A DNA stretch of 26,044 nucleotides from Anaerolineaceae bacterium UBA6107 (GTDB lineage Bacteria > Chloroflexota > Anaerolineae > Anaerolineales > Anaerolineaceae). This document shows, piece after piece, positions 8,230 to 15,353 of this stretch. The notes under the pieces were generated by a model that was not told the origin of the DNA, did no database searches, and saw only the letters and a program-made list of their open reading frames with translations. The stretch covers positions 1-26,044 of the forward strand of contig DIWL01000064.1 of assembly GCA_002428455.1 (NCBI GenBank), in the 5' to 3' direction. The position numbers and the translations under genes are program-made. Every line of letters starts with the position of its first letter. Within the stretch, counting starts at the first letter, position 1.

Positions 8230-8661
8230 TTATGTCTGTGATTGTATCTCGATGAACAAAAGGACCTTGCCTGCCCGTATCTCATCACCACTAATGAGGA
8301 TCGTTGGCGTCTCCAGTCGTTCATCATTCAAGAAAGTCCCATTCGTTGAGAGCAGGTCCTCGATCCACCATTGTTTGTTGCGAAACCATAAACGGGCATG
8401 TTGATTGGATACCGTATCATCTGAAAGCTGGACTTCACATGCTGCATCTCTGCCTATGTGTAATTCAGGCTGGGTGAAGGTTAATTTATTTTCGGCAGTA
8501 TCATTTTCACGCAGAATTGTAATGTATGGAATCTTTGCGGCAACCAGGCTCTGAGTCTGGAATTTCAGATCGCGCCACATTGTGAAAATTGCCCAGCCAA
8601 AAAACGAAAGCAAGACGAGCAGCATCAACAATCGCAAGACAAATATGAAAACAGCGACCAT
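8230..8661 (-). CDS. fhaB: Membrane-anchored FHA-domain protein (FhaB/FipA-like)
   Basis: A 143-residue protein with one N-terminal transmembrane helix (about residues 3-28) and a C-terminal cytoplasmic FHA domain (about 46-140). FHA domains bind phosphothreonine peptides. Core motifs are LHIGRD (Gly70, Arg71), TVSNQHAR (Ser85, His88) and STNGTFLN (Ser105, Asn107). The usual SRxH is SNQH here, so one conserved arginine is replaced. The size, topology and position directly after a DUF3662-FHA gene match actinobacterial FhaB (FipA), which supports division-site recruitment under Ser/Thr kinase control. It starts at ATG 8661, overlapping the fhaA stop by one base (TAATG), with GGGAG upstream. 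No kinase or phosphatase gene lies within the window. Confidence 0.85.
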   Translation of the reverse strand: MVAVFIFVLRLLMLLVLLSFFGWAIFTMWRDLKFQTQSLVAAKIPYITILRENDTAENKLTFTQPELHIGRDAACEVQLSDDTVSNQHARLWFRNKQWWIEDLLSTNGTFLNDERLETPTILISGDEIRAGKVLLFIEIQSQT

Positions 8662-9452
8662 TATTCTTCTTCTCCCAAATCCGCACTTTTAATCTCGGAT
8701 GTGATGCCTTTCTGCGTTTCTTCGACCGGAAACTGATCAATCGTGAAAATCATGGTGTAGCCAGAAAGTGAGATCACATCCCCCGGCCGCAAGGTATGTT
8801 GATCCACCCGGTTGGAATTAATGTATGTACCACCGCTGGATCCGACATCGAAAATCACATAATCATCCTTTACTTTGCGGATCTGCGCATGGTTGCGCGA
8901 TACGCGAAGATCACTAATCACGATGTGATTCGAGCTTTTTCTACCCAGGTTGATCACGCTTCTGTTTAACCTGACGGTCTTATCTCCCTGCAGAATCAAC
9001 AGAGGGGTGGTAACCGTTTGCAATTCTCCAGTGATGGGATTTCCATCCGGGTCAAGGGAAATGACCCCGGTTTCTGATAAGGGCGACCTGGGTGTTTCCT
9101 TGAGGTCTATGAAAACCTCTTCAGGCTGCAACATCGCATCAGCCGTCAGGTTTACCGCCGGGGTGGTGTGAAAGCTGATGCCGAATTCCATTGCAGTGGA
9201 AACCAGCAGGTCAGACAGGATCTTTTCCCAGTCGGGCTGTTCCTGCCAGTGTCGCAGGGTGAGTGGGTTGAGATTCACCTGGAAGACCGGTGCGATCATT
9301 TGGTCGCGCGGCGCATCTCCCATGAAGAGGTCCTGGATGGCCACGCACAATTGATGAACGATTCTGTCGTTTGGGTCGTTCCACGGCAGTATTGTTGCAC
9401 TCGTTTCAAACAGGGTGCGAAAGCGTTTCTCAAGGCGGTCAAGTTGATTCAT
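8661..9452 (-). CDS. fhaA: DUF3662-FHA protein (FhaA-like)
   Basis: A 263-residue soluble protein. Residues 1-105 resemble the DUF3662 domain found at the N-terminus of mycobacterial FhaA (MNQLDRLEKRFRTLFE and similar). Residues 110-150 are a linker, and residues 152-238 are an FHA domain with INLGRKSSNHIVISD (Gly170, Arg171), VSRNHAQI (Ser185, Arg186, His188), GSSGGTYIN and LRPGDVISL. In actinobacteria FhaA binds phosphorylated MviN/CwlM and regulates peptidoglycan precursor export. That role is transferred here only by similarity and by the downstream fhaB and rodA-pbpA-like genes. No Shine-Dalgarno precedes ATG 9452, and a TATAAT hexamer ends 8 bases before it, so the mRNA is probably leaderless. 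Confidence 0.85.
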   Translation of the reverse strand: MNQLDRLEKRFRTLFETSATILPWNDPNDRIVHQLCVAIQDLFMGDAPRDQMIAPVFQVNLNPLTLRHWQEQPDWEKILSDLLVSTAMEFGISFHTTPAVNLTADAMLQPEEVFIDLKETPRSPLSETGVISLDPDGNPITGELQTVTTPLLILQGDKTVRLNRSVINLGRKSSNHIVISDLRVSRNHAQIRKVKDDYVIFDVGSSGGTYINSNRVDQHTLRPGDVISLSGYTMIFTIDQFPVEETQKGITSEIKSADLGEEE

Positions 9453-9460
9453 TTGAAACT

Positions 9461-9466
9461 ATTATA
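9461..9466 (-). promoter_or_regulatory. -10 box of the fhaA-fhaB-mtnP-SEDS/PBP operon, likely leaderless
   Basis: TATAAT on the minus strand, separated by exactly 8 bases from ATG 9452. Transcription starting about 7 bases after the hexamer would begin at or next to the A of the ATG. No clear -35 is present. The rest of the 138-base interval 9453-9590 shows no other recognisable element. Confidence 0.55.
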
Positions 9467-9590
9467 TCCAACCGTAGTGATATTTGGGACGCAGTTTATC
9501 TGGGAGTAAACGTCCGGAGCATAATTGCTGTGCATGGACACGAGCACCTGGACGCTGACCGTGGTCCACCAATGATCTACCTATCGGTCG

Positions 9591-10679
9591 TCAATCACTG
9601 AGGGAAGGTCTGTGTGCTTTTCGGATGTAGATCGGATTGCTGAAGATCCACCCGCGCCGTGTACCGAGGTATTCGATGTAGGCTTCGACGCGATACGCAC
9701 CGGGCTGATCGATCGTCTTGACCAGGTGATCATTGCTGGTGTTTTCAATAAGGGGAACGCCGTCATGGATGAGTTTAAGTTCAGCCTTGCGGGGCAATTT
9801 GATGCGCAGTGTAGCACCTGGATGGAGCTCGAGTTCTTCCCCCATACCAACCATTTTTTCACCATTCTCAGCGGTGAAAGAAAACCCTCGCGTTGTTGCA
9901 GGGAGGTCAAACCCGATGAAAGACGAGCCTTTGCCCAAAGCCTGGTAGATCATTGCCTTGTCGGTGTTGATATCACCTGAAAGAGGTCCGGGCAGCAGCA
10001 GGTGATTGTTTATCGTGGAAAAATGATACCGGTACGGAAAAATGGTCTTGCGGACGAAACCTGCGCGGTAATCAAGCGCGTGTGAATCAGAACCGGCGAC
10101 AGCGACCACCCTGCGGCCTGTAGCCAGCAATTCATCCCATTTTCCCAACATTTGGGGGAGGGGTTGATGGGGAATGCGTTCGGGTTGAAATGCATGATAG
10201 ATTGCCTGGGGAAGATTGCGCACAACCGTCTTGAATTCACTGAAACCGTTCCACAACTCTACACCGGTAAAACCCTCAACGAGCCAGTCTTCCCAGGTGA
10301 TGTCGGTCTCGTGAAAAAGCGGCATCGCGTATTCATACGGATGGGCAAGAAAGGACAGTCCCCGGTTTTCATTGATCTTATCGATCAGTGTTTGCGGATC
10401 ATAAGCATAAGGCGATACTTCCTCTTCGCAGCCGATCACCAGCAGATGACATTTCTGCGGCATGCGAGCCTGGTCATGTACTTCCTCACCGGTTAATAAT
10501 AAAACCCGTCGACCATCTTTTTCAACGTAACGTTCCAATCCTTTCACCCAAACATTGTGGTCGGTGATGATGACTACATCAATACCGGATAGGAGCGCTT
10601 CATTGGCGATGTGGGTGTAATCCCCAGTGCCATCGGAATAGTGGGTGTGTACATGAAGGTTGCAGATGATTTCTTCCAT
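9591..10679 (-). CDS. PHP-domain metal-dependent phosphoesterase
   Basis: A 362-residue protein with a PHP domain in residues 1-250. The metal-binding motifs are NLHVHTHYSDGTG (His9, His11, Asp16), IITDHNVW, a later SFLAHPYEY and GSDSHALDY. PHP enzymes of the TrpH/YciV type hydrolyse nucleoside phosphates or short RNA ends, while others are histidinol phosphatases or polymerase-associated. The C-terminal 100 residues, starting near LPATTRGFSFTAENG, look like a beta-rich extra domain of a kind seen on stand-alone PHP proteins, and do not resemble a polymerase. No Shine-Dalgarno is visible before ATG 10679. The gene is divergent from secG and shares the 67-base interval with the secG promoter. 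The substrate is unknown. Confidence 0.85.
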   Translation of the reverse strand: MEEIICNLHVHTHYSDGTGDYTHIANEALLSGIDVVIITDHNVWVKGLERYVEKDGRRVLLLTGEEVHDQARMPQKCHLLVIGCEEEVSPYAYDPQTLIDKINENRGLSFLAHPYEYAMPLFHETDITWEDWLVEGFTGVELWNGFSEFKTVVRNLPQAIYHAFQPERIPHQPLPQMLGKWDELLATGRRVVAVAGSDSHALDYRAGFVRKTIFPYRYHFSTINNHLLLPGPLSGDINTDKAMIYQALGKGSSFIGFDLPATTRGFSFTAENGEKMVGMGEELELHPGATLRIKLPRKAELKLIHDGVPLIENTSNDHLVKTIDQPGAYRVEAYIEYLGTRRGWIFSNPIYIRKAHRPSLSD

Positions 10680-10683
10680 TAGG

Positions 10684-10713
10684 TTGACTATTTTCGGTTA
10701 TGAACGGTATAAT
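10684..10713 (+). promoter_or_regulatory. secG promoter
   Basis: TTGACT at 10684-10689 and TATAAT at 10708-10713 with an 18-base spacer form a good sigma70-type promoter. Transcription would begin around 10720, leaving a leader of roughly 27 bases with AGGAGG at 10735-10740. Confidence 0.75.
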
Positions 10714-10746
10714 CTCTGCTGGTCTTTAAATTTCAGGAGGATTAAC

Positions 10747-10971
10747 GTGGAACTGTATATTGACATCGCCTTAATTATAACGTCTCTCGCACTGATCGTC
10801 AGTGTTGTGCTACAGAACAAGGGAATTGGTATGGGCGGTTTAACTGGATCAGACAGTGGTGGTGTATTTACCGCGCGGCGTGGGATTGAGAAAACTCTCT
10901 TCTGGATCACGATCATTTTAAGTGCTGTGTTCTTTATCCTTACCGTCACCGCTGTATTAATGGAAGGATAA
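10747..10971 (+). CDS. secG: Preprotein translocase subunit SecG
   Basis: A 74-residue two-helix membrane protein, the small accessory subunit of the SecYEG channel. Helix 1 is about residues 3-22. The conserved loop between helices contains VVLQNKGIGMGGLTGSDSGG followed by VFTARRGIEKTLFW, the typical SecG pattern of a QxxKGxG motif and a glycine/serine-rich stretch. Helix 2 is about residues 50-70. The start is GTG 10747, preceded by AGGAGG with a 6-base spacer; start codons further upstream fall before the promoter. secG may be co-transcribed with the solute-binding-protein gene 84 bases downstream, although a weak hairpin lies between them. Confidence 0.95.
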   Translation: MELYIDIALIITSLALIVSVVLQNKGIGMGGLTGSDSGGVFTARRGIEKTLFWITIILSAVFFILTVTAVLMEG

Positions 10972-11011
10972 TTCGGGAAACCACGGATCATCCCGAACCC
11001 GATAATTCGAG

Positions 11012-11046
11012 GCGGCTAACCTTGAAGAAGGGAAGCCGCATTTTAA
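11012..11046 (+). terminator. Weak hairpin after secG, possible attenuating terminator
   Basis: GCGGCT (11012-11017) pairs with AGCCGC (11034-11039), with an inner CCTT/AAGG pairing, followed by ATTTTAA. A second stem just upstream pairs TTCGGGA (10972-10978) with TCCCGAA (10991-10997). Neither has a strong T-run, so termination is uncertain. Confidence 0.3.
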
Positions 11047-11055
11047 TATAAACCT

Positions 11056-12756
11056 ATGAAAAAATACAGATGGCAACTTCTCATCCTGTTCCTCACCGGT
11101 CTCGTGGTGGGTACTCTATTGATCCTGGAGAAAAGAGGAGGATTGGGGGAGGTTGCAACTCCTCAACCAGCCCAGGGTGGAGTGTATACTGAAGCGCTTA
11201 TTGGTGATTTGCAACGTTTAAATCCACTACTGGATGACACAAACAGCGTTGACCGCGATATTGATAGGTTGATCTTCTCAGGCCTGGTCAAATTCGATTC
11301 ACATGGCATCGCTCAACCAGACCTGGCTGAGCAGATTGGGGTAAGCCAGGACGGAATCCTCTACAATATCACCCTCAAACCGGATCTTGCCTGGCACGAT
11401 GGTGAGGATTTGTCGACCAGGGATATCCTGTTCACAATAGAGTTGATCCGGAACGGCAAGGGATTTGTCTCAAAAGATGTGCGCCAATTGTGGAATTCCG
11501 TTGAAGTGTATATTTTTGACGATGTGCACATGCAATTAAAACTTCCCGAGGCTTACGCCCCCTTTATGGACTACCTGGCGTTCGGTGTACTGCCTCAGCA
11601 CCTGTTTGATGGGATGACGATCGATCAGATCGCAGAATCTCCATTGAACCTGCAACCCATCGGCAGCGGTCCATACCAATTCAATGAATTGATCATCGAA
11701 GAATCAGAAATTGCCGGGATCAAGCTAAAAGCCTTCCCAAAATATGCGGGTGATCAGCCTTACTTGCAGGATCTGGTTTTCAGGTATTATCCGGATGGAC
11801 AAAGTGCTTACCGTGCTTACCAGGAAGGTCTGGTGCAAGGGGTCAGCGAAGTAGCGACAGAATTGTTACCAGAGGCTCTGCTGGATAAAGGTCTCAATAT
11901 TTACACAGGACGTTTGCCGCGTATCAGCCTGGTACTTCTAAATTTGGATGAAGTGGGGGCTCCATTCTTCCAGGAGGCTGAAGTACGCCGTGCCCTGATG
12001 ATGGGAATCAACCGCAGAAATATCATCACCAATTTGTTGAAAGGTCAGGCGATCGAAGCGAACAGCGTGATCCTGCCCGGAACATGGGCTTACAACGACC
12101 AGGTTCCTGCTGTCAAATATGATCCAACGCAAGCCGCTGATCTATTGAAAAATGCCGGGTACGTCATTAGTGGTGAAACAGAAACAGTCAGGAAGAAGGA
12201 GGAGGTTGAATTATCCTTCGTGTTTTCCTATCCTGATGATGACCTGCATCAGAGCATCGCCCAGATGATCGCTGAAGATTGGGAAGCGATTGGCGTTAAA
12301 GTTGAGCTGGAAGCGGTGCCACCAGACATATTTGTCTCCGAAAAACTGGACCCGCGTGCTTATGAAGCTGCGCTGGTCGATCTCAATCTCAGCCAGACAC
12401 CGGACCCTGATCCTTACCCGTTCTGGGACCTCGGGCAGGCTGAAAGCGGACAGAATTATTCACAATGGAACAACCGTTTAGCGAGTGATTCAATAGAACA
12501 GGCACGGGTAACGACAGACCTGGCAGAGCGTATGCGGTTGTACCACAACTTCCAGGCGGTATTTGCTGATGAACTTCCGGCTCTCCCGCTTTATTACCCG
12601 GTGTATAACTACGGCGTGTCCAACCAAATACAAGGTGTTACGATGGGACCACTTTTTGACACAAGTGACAGGCTGGTTACCATTACAAAGTGGTTCCTGA
12701 CCACTTCTCGCAACCAACAAACCAGTGCGCCTGAAACGACAACGACAGAGGATTAA
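11056..12756 (+). CDS. ABC transporter substrate-binding protein, family 5 (OppA/DppA-like)
   Basis: A 566-residue extracytoplasmic solute-binding protein of the peptide/nickel family. One N-terminal hydrophobic helix (about residues 8-24) is followed by the family pattern: GGVYTEALIGDLQRLNPLL, LIFSGLVKFD, GILYNITLKPDLAWHDGEDL, QPIGSGPYQFNE, EVRRALMMGINR, and a C-terminal ELPALPLYYPVYNYG. It differs from most relatives in having no cysteine lipobox, so it is probably held by its uncleaved helix or released by signal peptidase I. No permease or ATPase gene is nearby, so the ligand is unknown and it may serve a transporter encoded elsewhere. The ATG 11056 has no good Shine-Dalgarno. It ends directly against the next ATG (TAAATG). 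Confidence 0.88.
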   Translation: MKKYRWQLLILFLTGLVVGTLLILEKRGGLGEVATPQPAQGGVYTEALIGDLQRLNPLLDDTNSVDRDIDRLIFSGLVKFDSHGIAQPDLAEQIGVSQDGILYNITLKPDLAWHDGEDLSTRDILFTIELIRNGKGFVSKDVRQLWNSVEVYIFDDVHMQLKLPEAYAPFMDYLAFGVLPQHLFDGMTIDQIAESPLNLQPIGSGPYQFNELIIEESEIAGIKLKAFPKYAGDQPYLQDLVFRYYPDGQSAYRAYQEGLVQGVSEVATELLPEALLDKGLNIYTGRLPRISLVLLNLDEVGAPFFQEAEVRRALMMGINRRNIITNLLKGQAIEANSVILPGTWAYNDQVPAVKYDPTQAADLLKNAGYVISGETETVRKKEEVELSFVFSYPDDDLHQSIAQMIAEDWEAIGVKVELEAVPPDIFVSEKLDPRAYEAALVDLNLSQTPDPDPYPFWDLGQAESGQNYSQWNNRLASDSIEQARVTTDLAERMRLYHNFQAVFADELPALPLYYPVYNYGVSNQIQGVTMGPLFDTSDRLVTITKWFLTTSRNQQTSAPETTTTED

Positions 12757-13293
12757 ATGGCTTACAAGGGGAGTGAAGAAGACCGGAGATTTGTAACCCT
12801 GTCTGCTGGTGAACTTGAAGATTACCTCTCTTCAGAGGTGTTGTTGTGGCGCATCAAAGTGCAAAATCTGCCTTTGACCCCCGGAAACCTATTGCTCGCG
12901 ATGAAGCGTTTGAGCGTAGTTGAAGACACGAAATTGGTATTGATCATTGATGAGATATTATGTTTGATCGATAAGAGACGAATTGCCTGGGAGAAGAAAG
13001 TATCCAAAGAAATTCCCATGAGGCTGAATCAGTGGTGTAACCAGGTGGAGGAAATTCAAAGATACGGCAGCCTGGATTCCTCGTATGGATACCAGGTCAG
13101 GACCAGGGTAATCCTGGAGTTGTTATTCGCGGAAAAACATTATCCGGATGAGCACACAAGACTTGCTCTCGAAGATGTGGATGCGAACCTAAGCTTGATT
13201 GCTGGATCAGGCGAGTTCATTTGGGATGAGATTTTGAAGGATCATTTCCCGGAAATTACGTACCCATATCTTTATCTGAAGGATAGAAAGTAG
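12757..13293 (+). CDS. Hypothetical protein, 178 residues
   Basis: I do not recognise this family. The protein is soluble, charged and predicted mainly helical, with many K/R/E residues, several tryptophans, and two cysteines (one in ILCLIDKRR, one in NQWCNQVEE). No signal peptide, membrane helix or known motif is seen. It begins at the base after the SBP stop (TAAATGG), with AGAGG just before, and ends 2 bases before the cobalamin adenosyltransferase ATG. It is therefore a real, translated, co-transcribed gene. Its place between a solute-binding protein and a cobalamin enzyme gives no safe functional hint. Confidence 0.8.
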   Translation: MAYKGSEEDRRFVTLSAGELEDYLSSEVLLWRIKVQNLPLTPGNLLLAMKRLSVVEDTKLVLIIDEILCLIDKRRIAWEKKVSKEIPMRLNQWCNQVEEIQRYGSLDSSYGYQVRTRVILELLFAEKHYPDEHTRLALEDVDANLSLIAGSGEFIWDEILKDHFPEITYPYLYLKDRK

Positions 13294-13295
13294 CC

Positions 13296-13853
13296 ATGAA
13301 AAAATTCTATACCCGTACAGGCGATGATGGGAAGACCGGTATTCTTGGTGATGGCAGGGTGGAAAAGTTTGACTTGCGCATGGAAGCCCTTGGTACCCTG
13401 GATGAGTTGTCTGCTGCGTTAGGCATGGCACGCAGCCTGCAGGAGAACGCAGAGGTTGGTGAGCGACTCATCGCCATCCAACGCAAGCTGTATGAATTGA
13501 TGGCGGAAGTAGCTTCTTCACCTGAAAACGCTGGAAAATTTGGCCGGATCACCGAGGAAACGGTGTCAGATCTCGAGATCCAGATCGACCGGATCTCAAT
13601 GACCGTAGATGTTCCCAATGGTTTTATTGTACCGGGCGAGACGTCTGCCAGCGCAGCATTGGCTATGGCACGAACGATTACACGGCGCGCAGAACGCCGT
13701 GTCGCTGAGCTGGCCGATCGCGGTGATCTGAAAAATCAACATGTGCTGCGTTACCTAAACCGCCTATCTTCACTTTTCTTTGTCATGGAACTCGAACAGA
13801 TCCAAACGCAAGCGCGAAACACACCCACTATGGCGAAGGATACCACTGAGTGA
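13296..13853 (+). CDS. pduO: ATP:cob(I)alamin adenosyltransferase, PduO type
   Basis: This enzyme transfers adenosyl from ATP to cob(I)alamin to make coenzyme B12, needed by isomerases such as methylmalonyl-CoA mutase and by class II ribonucleotide reductase. At 185 residues it is the normal size for the stand-alone PduO-type domain. Motifs are YTRTGDDGKTGILGDGRVEK (residues 5-24, ATP loop), ALGTLDELSAALG, VPGETSASAALAMARTITRR (containing the conserved RR/ER region) and YLNRLSSLFFVMEL. It is the third gene of a tight run after the SBP and the 178-residue gene. The next gene starts with a GTG overlapping this stop by 4 bases. No cobalamin riboswitch-like leader is visible in front of the operon. 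Confidence 0.95.
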   Translation: MKKFYTRTGDDGKTGILGDGRVEKFDLRMEALGTLDELSAALGMARSLQENAEVGERLIAIQRKLYELMAEVASSPENAGKFGRITEETVSDLEIQIDRISMTVDVPNGFIVPGETSASAALAMARTITRRAERRVAELADRGDLKNQHVLRYLNRLSSLFFVMELEQIQTQARNTPTMAKDTTE

Positions 13854-14557
13854 TCGGGACGATCGTCAATTTTTTCAGTATCATCATAGGTGGTCTGATC
13901 GGCTTATTGCTCGGTTCCAAGTTAAAGGACCACTTGAAGCAGACCGTGGTCAACGGACTGGGCTTATTTACCCTGGCCTATGCGATTTCACTGTTCCTGG
14001 AAACTGACAATGCTTTGATTGTCCTGGGAAGCGTTGTAATCGGCATTCTTTTAGGTGAATGGTGGCACATTGAAGAAGGCCTATCCTGGTTAGGGGTGAG
14101 GCTGGAAGCAAAGGTGAATAAGGGGAATGGGGGTACAGGCGGTTCGGCCAGATTCATCAAAGGTTTTCTCACATCTACCTTGTTATTTGTTATTGGTCCA
14201 ATGGCGATACTGGGTTCCATACAAGATGGATTGAGCGGGGATTTTAATACTCTGCTGATCAAGTCGGTGTTGGACGGATTCACTGCCATGGCTTTTGCTT
14301 CAACGCTTGGAGCGGGTGTCTTATTTTCTGCGTTCCCGGTATTTCTTTACCAGGGAATTATTACACTGCTGGCACAACAGGTGCAAAAGATCGCCACGCC
14401 GGCAATGATGAATGAACTCAGCGCGACGGGTGGAGTGATCCTGGCTGGGTTGGCCATCAGCAGTATCCTCGAGATCAAAAAGATTAGAACGGGAAATTTC
14501 CTGCCCGCTTTGCTGATCGCGCCCCTTATCGTTTTCCTGCTTAGTCTAATCAAATAG
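13850..14557 (+). CDS. DUF554 integral membrane protein (YdfK/YqgA-like)
   Basis: A 235-residue polytopic membrane protein of the DUF554 family, whose function is unproven; a transporter or permease role is often guessed. Diagnostic stretches are MIGTIVNFFSIIIGGLIGLL at the N-terminus, a GLGLFTLAYAI helix, IGILLGEWWHIEEGL, and GPMAILGSIQDGLSGDF with the following VLDGFTAMAFASTLGAGVLF, the most conserved part of the family. About six or seven helices are visible. The GTG start at 13850 overlaps the pduO stop as GTGA, implying translational coupling. It ends inside a strong terminator stem, so it is the last gene of the secG/SBP run. Confidence 0.9.
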   Translation: MIGTIVNFFSIIIGGLIGLLLGSKLKDHLKQTVVNGLGLFTLAYAISLFLETDNALIVLGSVVIGILLGEWWHIEEGLSWLGVRLEAKVNKGNGGTGGSARFIKGFLTSTLLFVIGPMAILGSIQDGLSGDFNTLLIKSVLDGFTAMAFASTLGAGVLFSAFPVFLYQGIITLLAQQVQKIATPAMMNELSATGGVILAGLAISSILEIKKIRTGNFLPALLIAPLIVFLLSLIK

Positions 14558-14591
14558 ACCCCGAGTTTACCGGGGTCTATTAATTTTCTTT
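14554..14591. terminator. Strong hairpin terminator between DUF554 and the DsbA-like gene
   Basis: A perfect 10-bp stem, ATAGACCCCG (14554-14563) and CGGGGTCTAT (14571-14580), with a 7-base loop AGTTTAC. It is followed by TAATTTTCTTT on the plus strand. The stem includes the DUF554 TAG stop. It can form on both strands between convergent genes, but the T-run is better on the plus strand. Confidence 0.85.
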
Positions 14592-14601
14592 ACCAGATGA
14601 T

Positions 14602-15297
14602 CTACTTTGCGAGGCTGTTTTCGATTGCCTGGACCAGTTCATTTGCATTGACAATCTGACCATCAATCAGGAAAGATGGTGTGTACGATGCTCCCTGGTT
14701 AGCAGCAAAGGTATTGGCATCTTCCACGGCCTGGGTATATTTTCCACTATTCATGCAGGCGTTGAAATCGTCCATCTCCAGGCCAATGGTTTTCGCGAAC
14801 GCTGTCAGACGGTCTTTTGAATAAGCGCCCAGGTTCTCACCATTGTGATTGGATAAGATAGTGTCCCGGTATTGCCAGAATTTTTGCTGGTCGTTGGCAC
14901 AATATGCTGCTTCAGCGGCTTTTTTGGATTCATCCCAGGTCTGACCCCTGCCCAGGAAGGAAAAAGGTGAATAGGTATACTGAACCTTTCCGGTTTCCAC
15001 GTATTGTTGAATAATGGTGGTCTCGAGGACATTCCAATAATTCACACACGCTGGACATTGAAAATCAGCGAATTCAAACACCTTGACTGGAGCGTCAGGG
15101 CTACCCATTGTCAAACCGTTCAATTCCACATTGTAAACCCGGTCTGATGTCATGATCTCACCAACCGGTTTGAATTGAGTGGCGATGATGATCCCCACAA
15201 CCACGACCACTAAGGCTGCTACAATCAAAAGGGCGGTGGTATTTCCTTTATTCTTCTGTTGCGGTCTTCTTTGTTTTGCTAGTTCACGTCTGCGCAT
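14602..15297 (-). CDS. Membrane-anchored DsbA-like thioredoxin-fold protein
   Basis: A 231-residue protein with a basic N-terminus, one transmembrane helix (about residues 21-40), and an extracytoplasmic thioredoxin/DsbA-like domain (about 55-230). The redox motif is CPAC (Cys81, Cys84) in FADFQCPACVNYW, and the cis-proline loop is YTPSFLIDG. This pattern fits the BdbD/DsbA-like 'thioredoxin_4' group that oxidises or isomerises disulfides in secreted proteins. The frame is open to 15375, but ATG 15297 is chosen because GGAGGT (15301-15306, minus strand) lies 3-4 bases upstream and earlier starts would run into the promoter-like AT-rich leader. It follows the GNAT gene by 56 bases and may belong to the same run. 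No partner DsbB-like gene is in the window. Confidence 0.9.
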   Translation of the reverse strand: MRRRELAKQRRPQQKNKGNTTALLIVAALVVVVVGIIIATQFKPVGEIMTSDRVYNVELNGLTMGSPDAPVKVFEFADFQCPACVNYWNVLETTIIQQYVETGKVQYTYSPFSFLGRGQTWDESKKAAEAAYCANDQQKFWQYRDTILSNHNGENLGAYSKDRLTAFAKTIGLEMDDFNACMNSGKYTQAVEDANTFAANQGASYTPSFLIDGQIVNANELVQAIENSLAK

Positions 15298-15353
15298 GGC
15301 ACCTCCGAAATATAGGTATAATTTTCTCATATAAGATAAAAATTGTCCAGATA

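Noticed and set aside
9168..9509. A 113-residue plus-strand open frame opposite fhaA
   Set aside because: It lies antisense to a clear DUF3662-FHA gene and would run through its promoter. No Shine-Dalgarno or homology was recognised.
10972..11055. Cobalamin riboswitch in front of the pduO-containing run
   Set aside because: The 84-base leader is too short for a B12 aptamer and lacks a recognisable B12-box. Only two weak stems are visible.
15317..15322. Plus-strand TATAAT upstream of the DsbA-like gene
   Set aside because: It points away from the minus-strand gene, no plus-strand gene follows, and no -35 is present. The AT-rich leader explains it.
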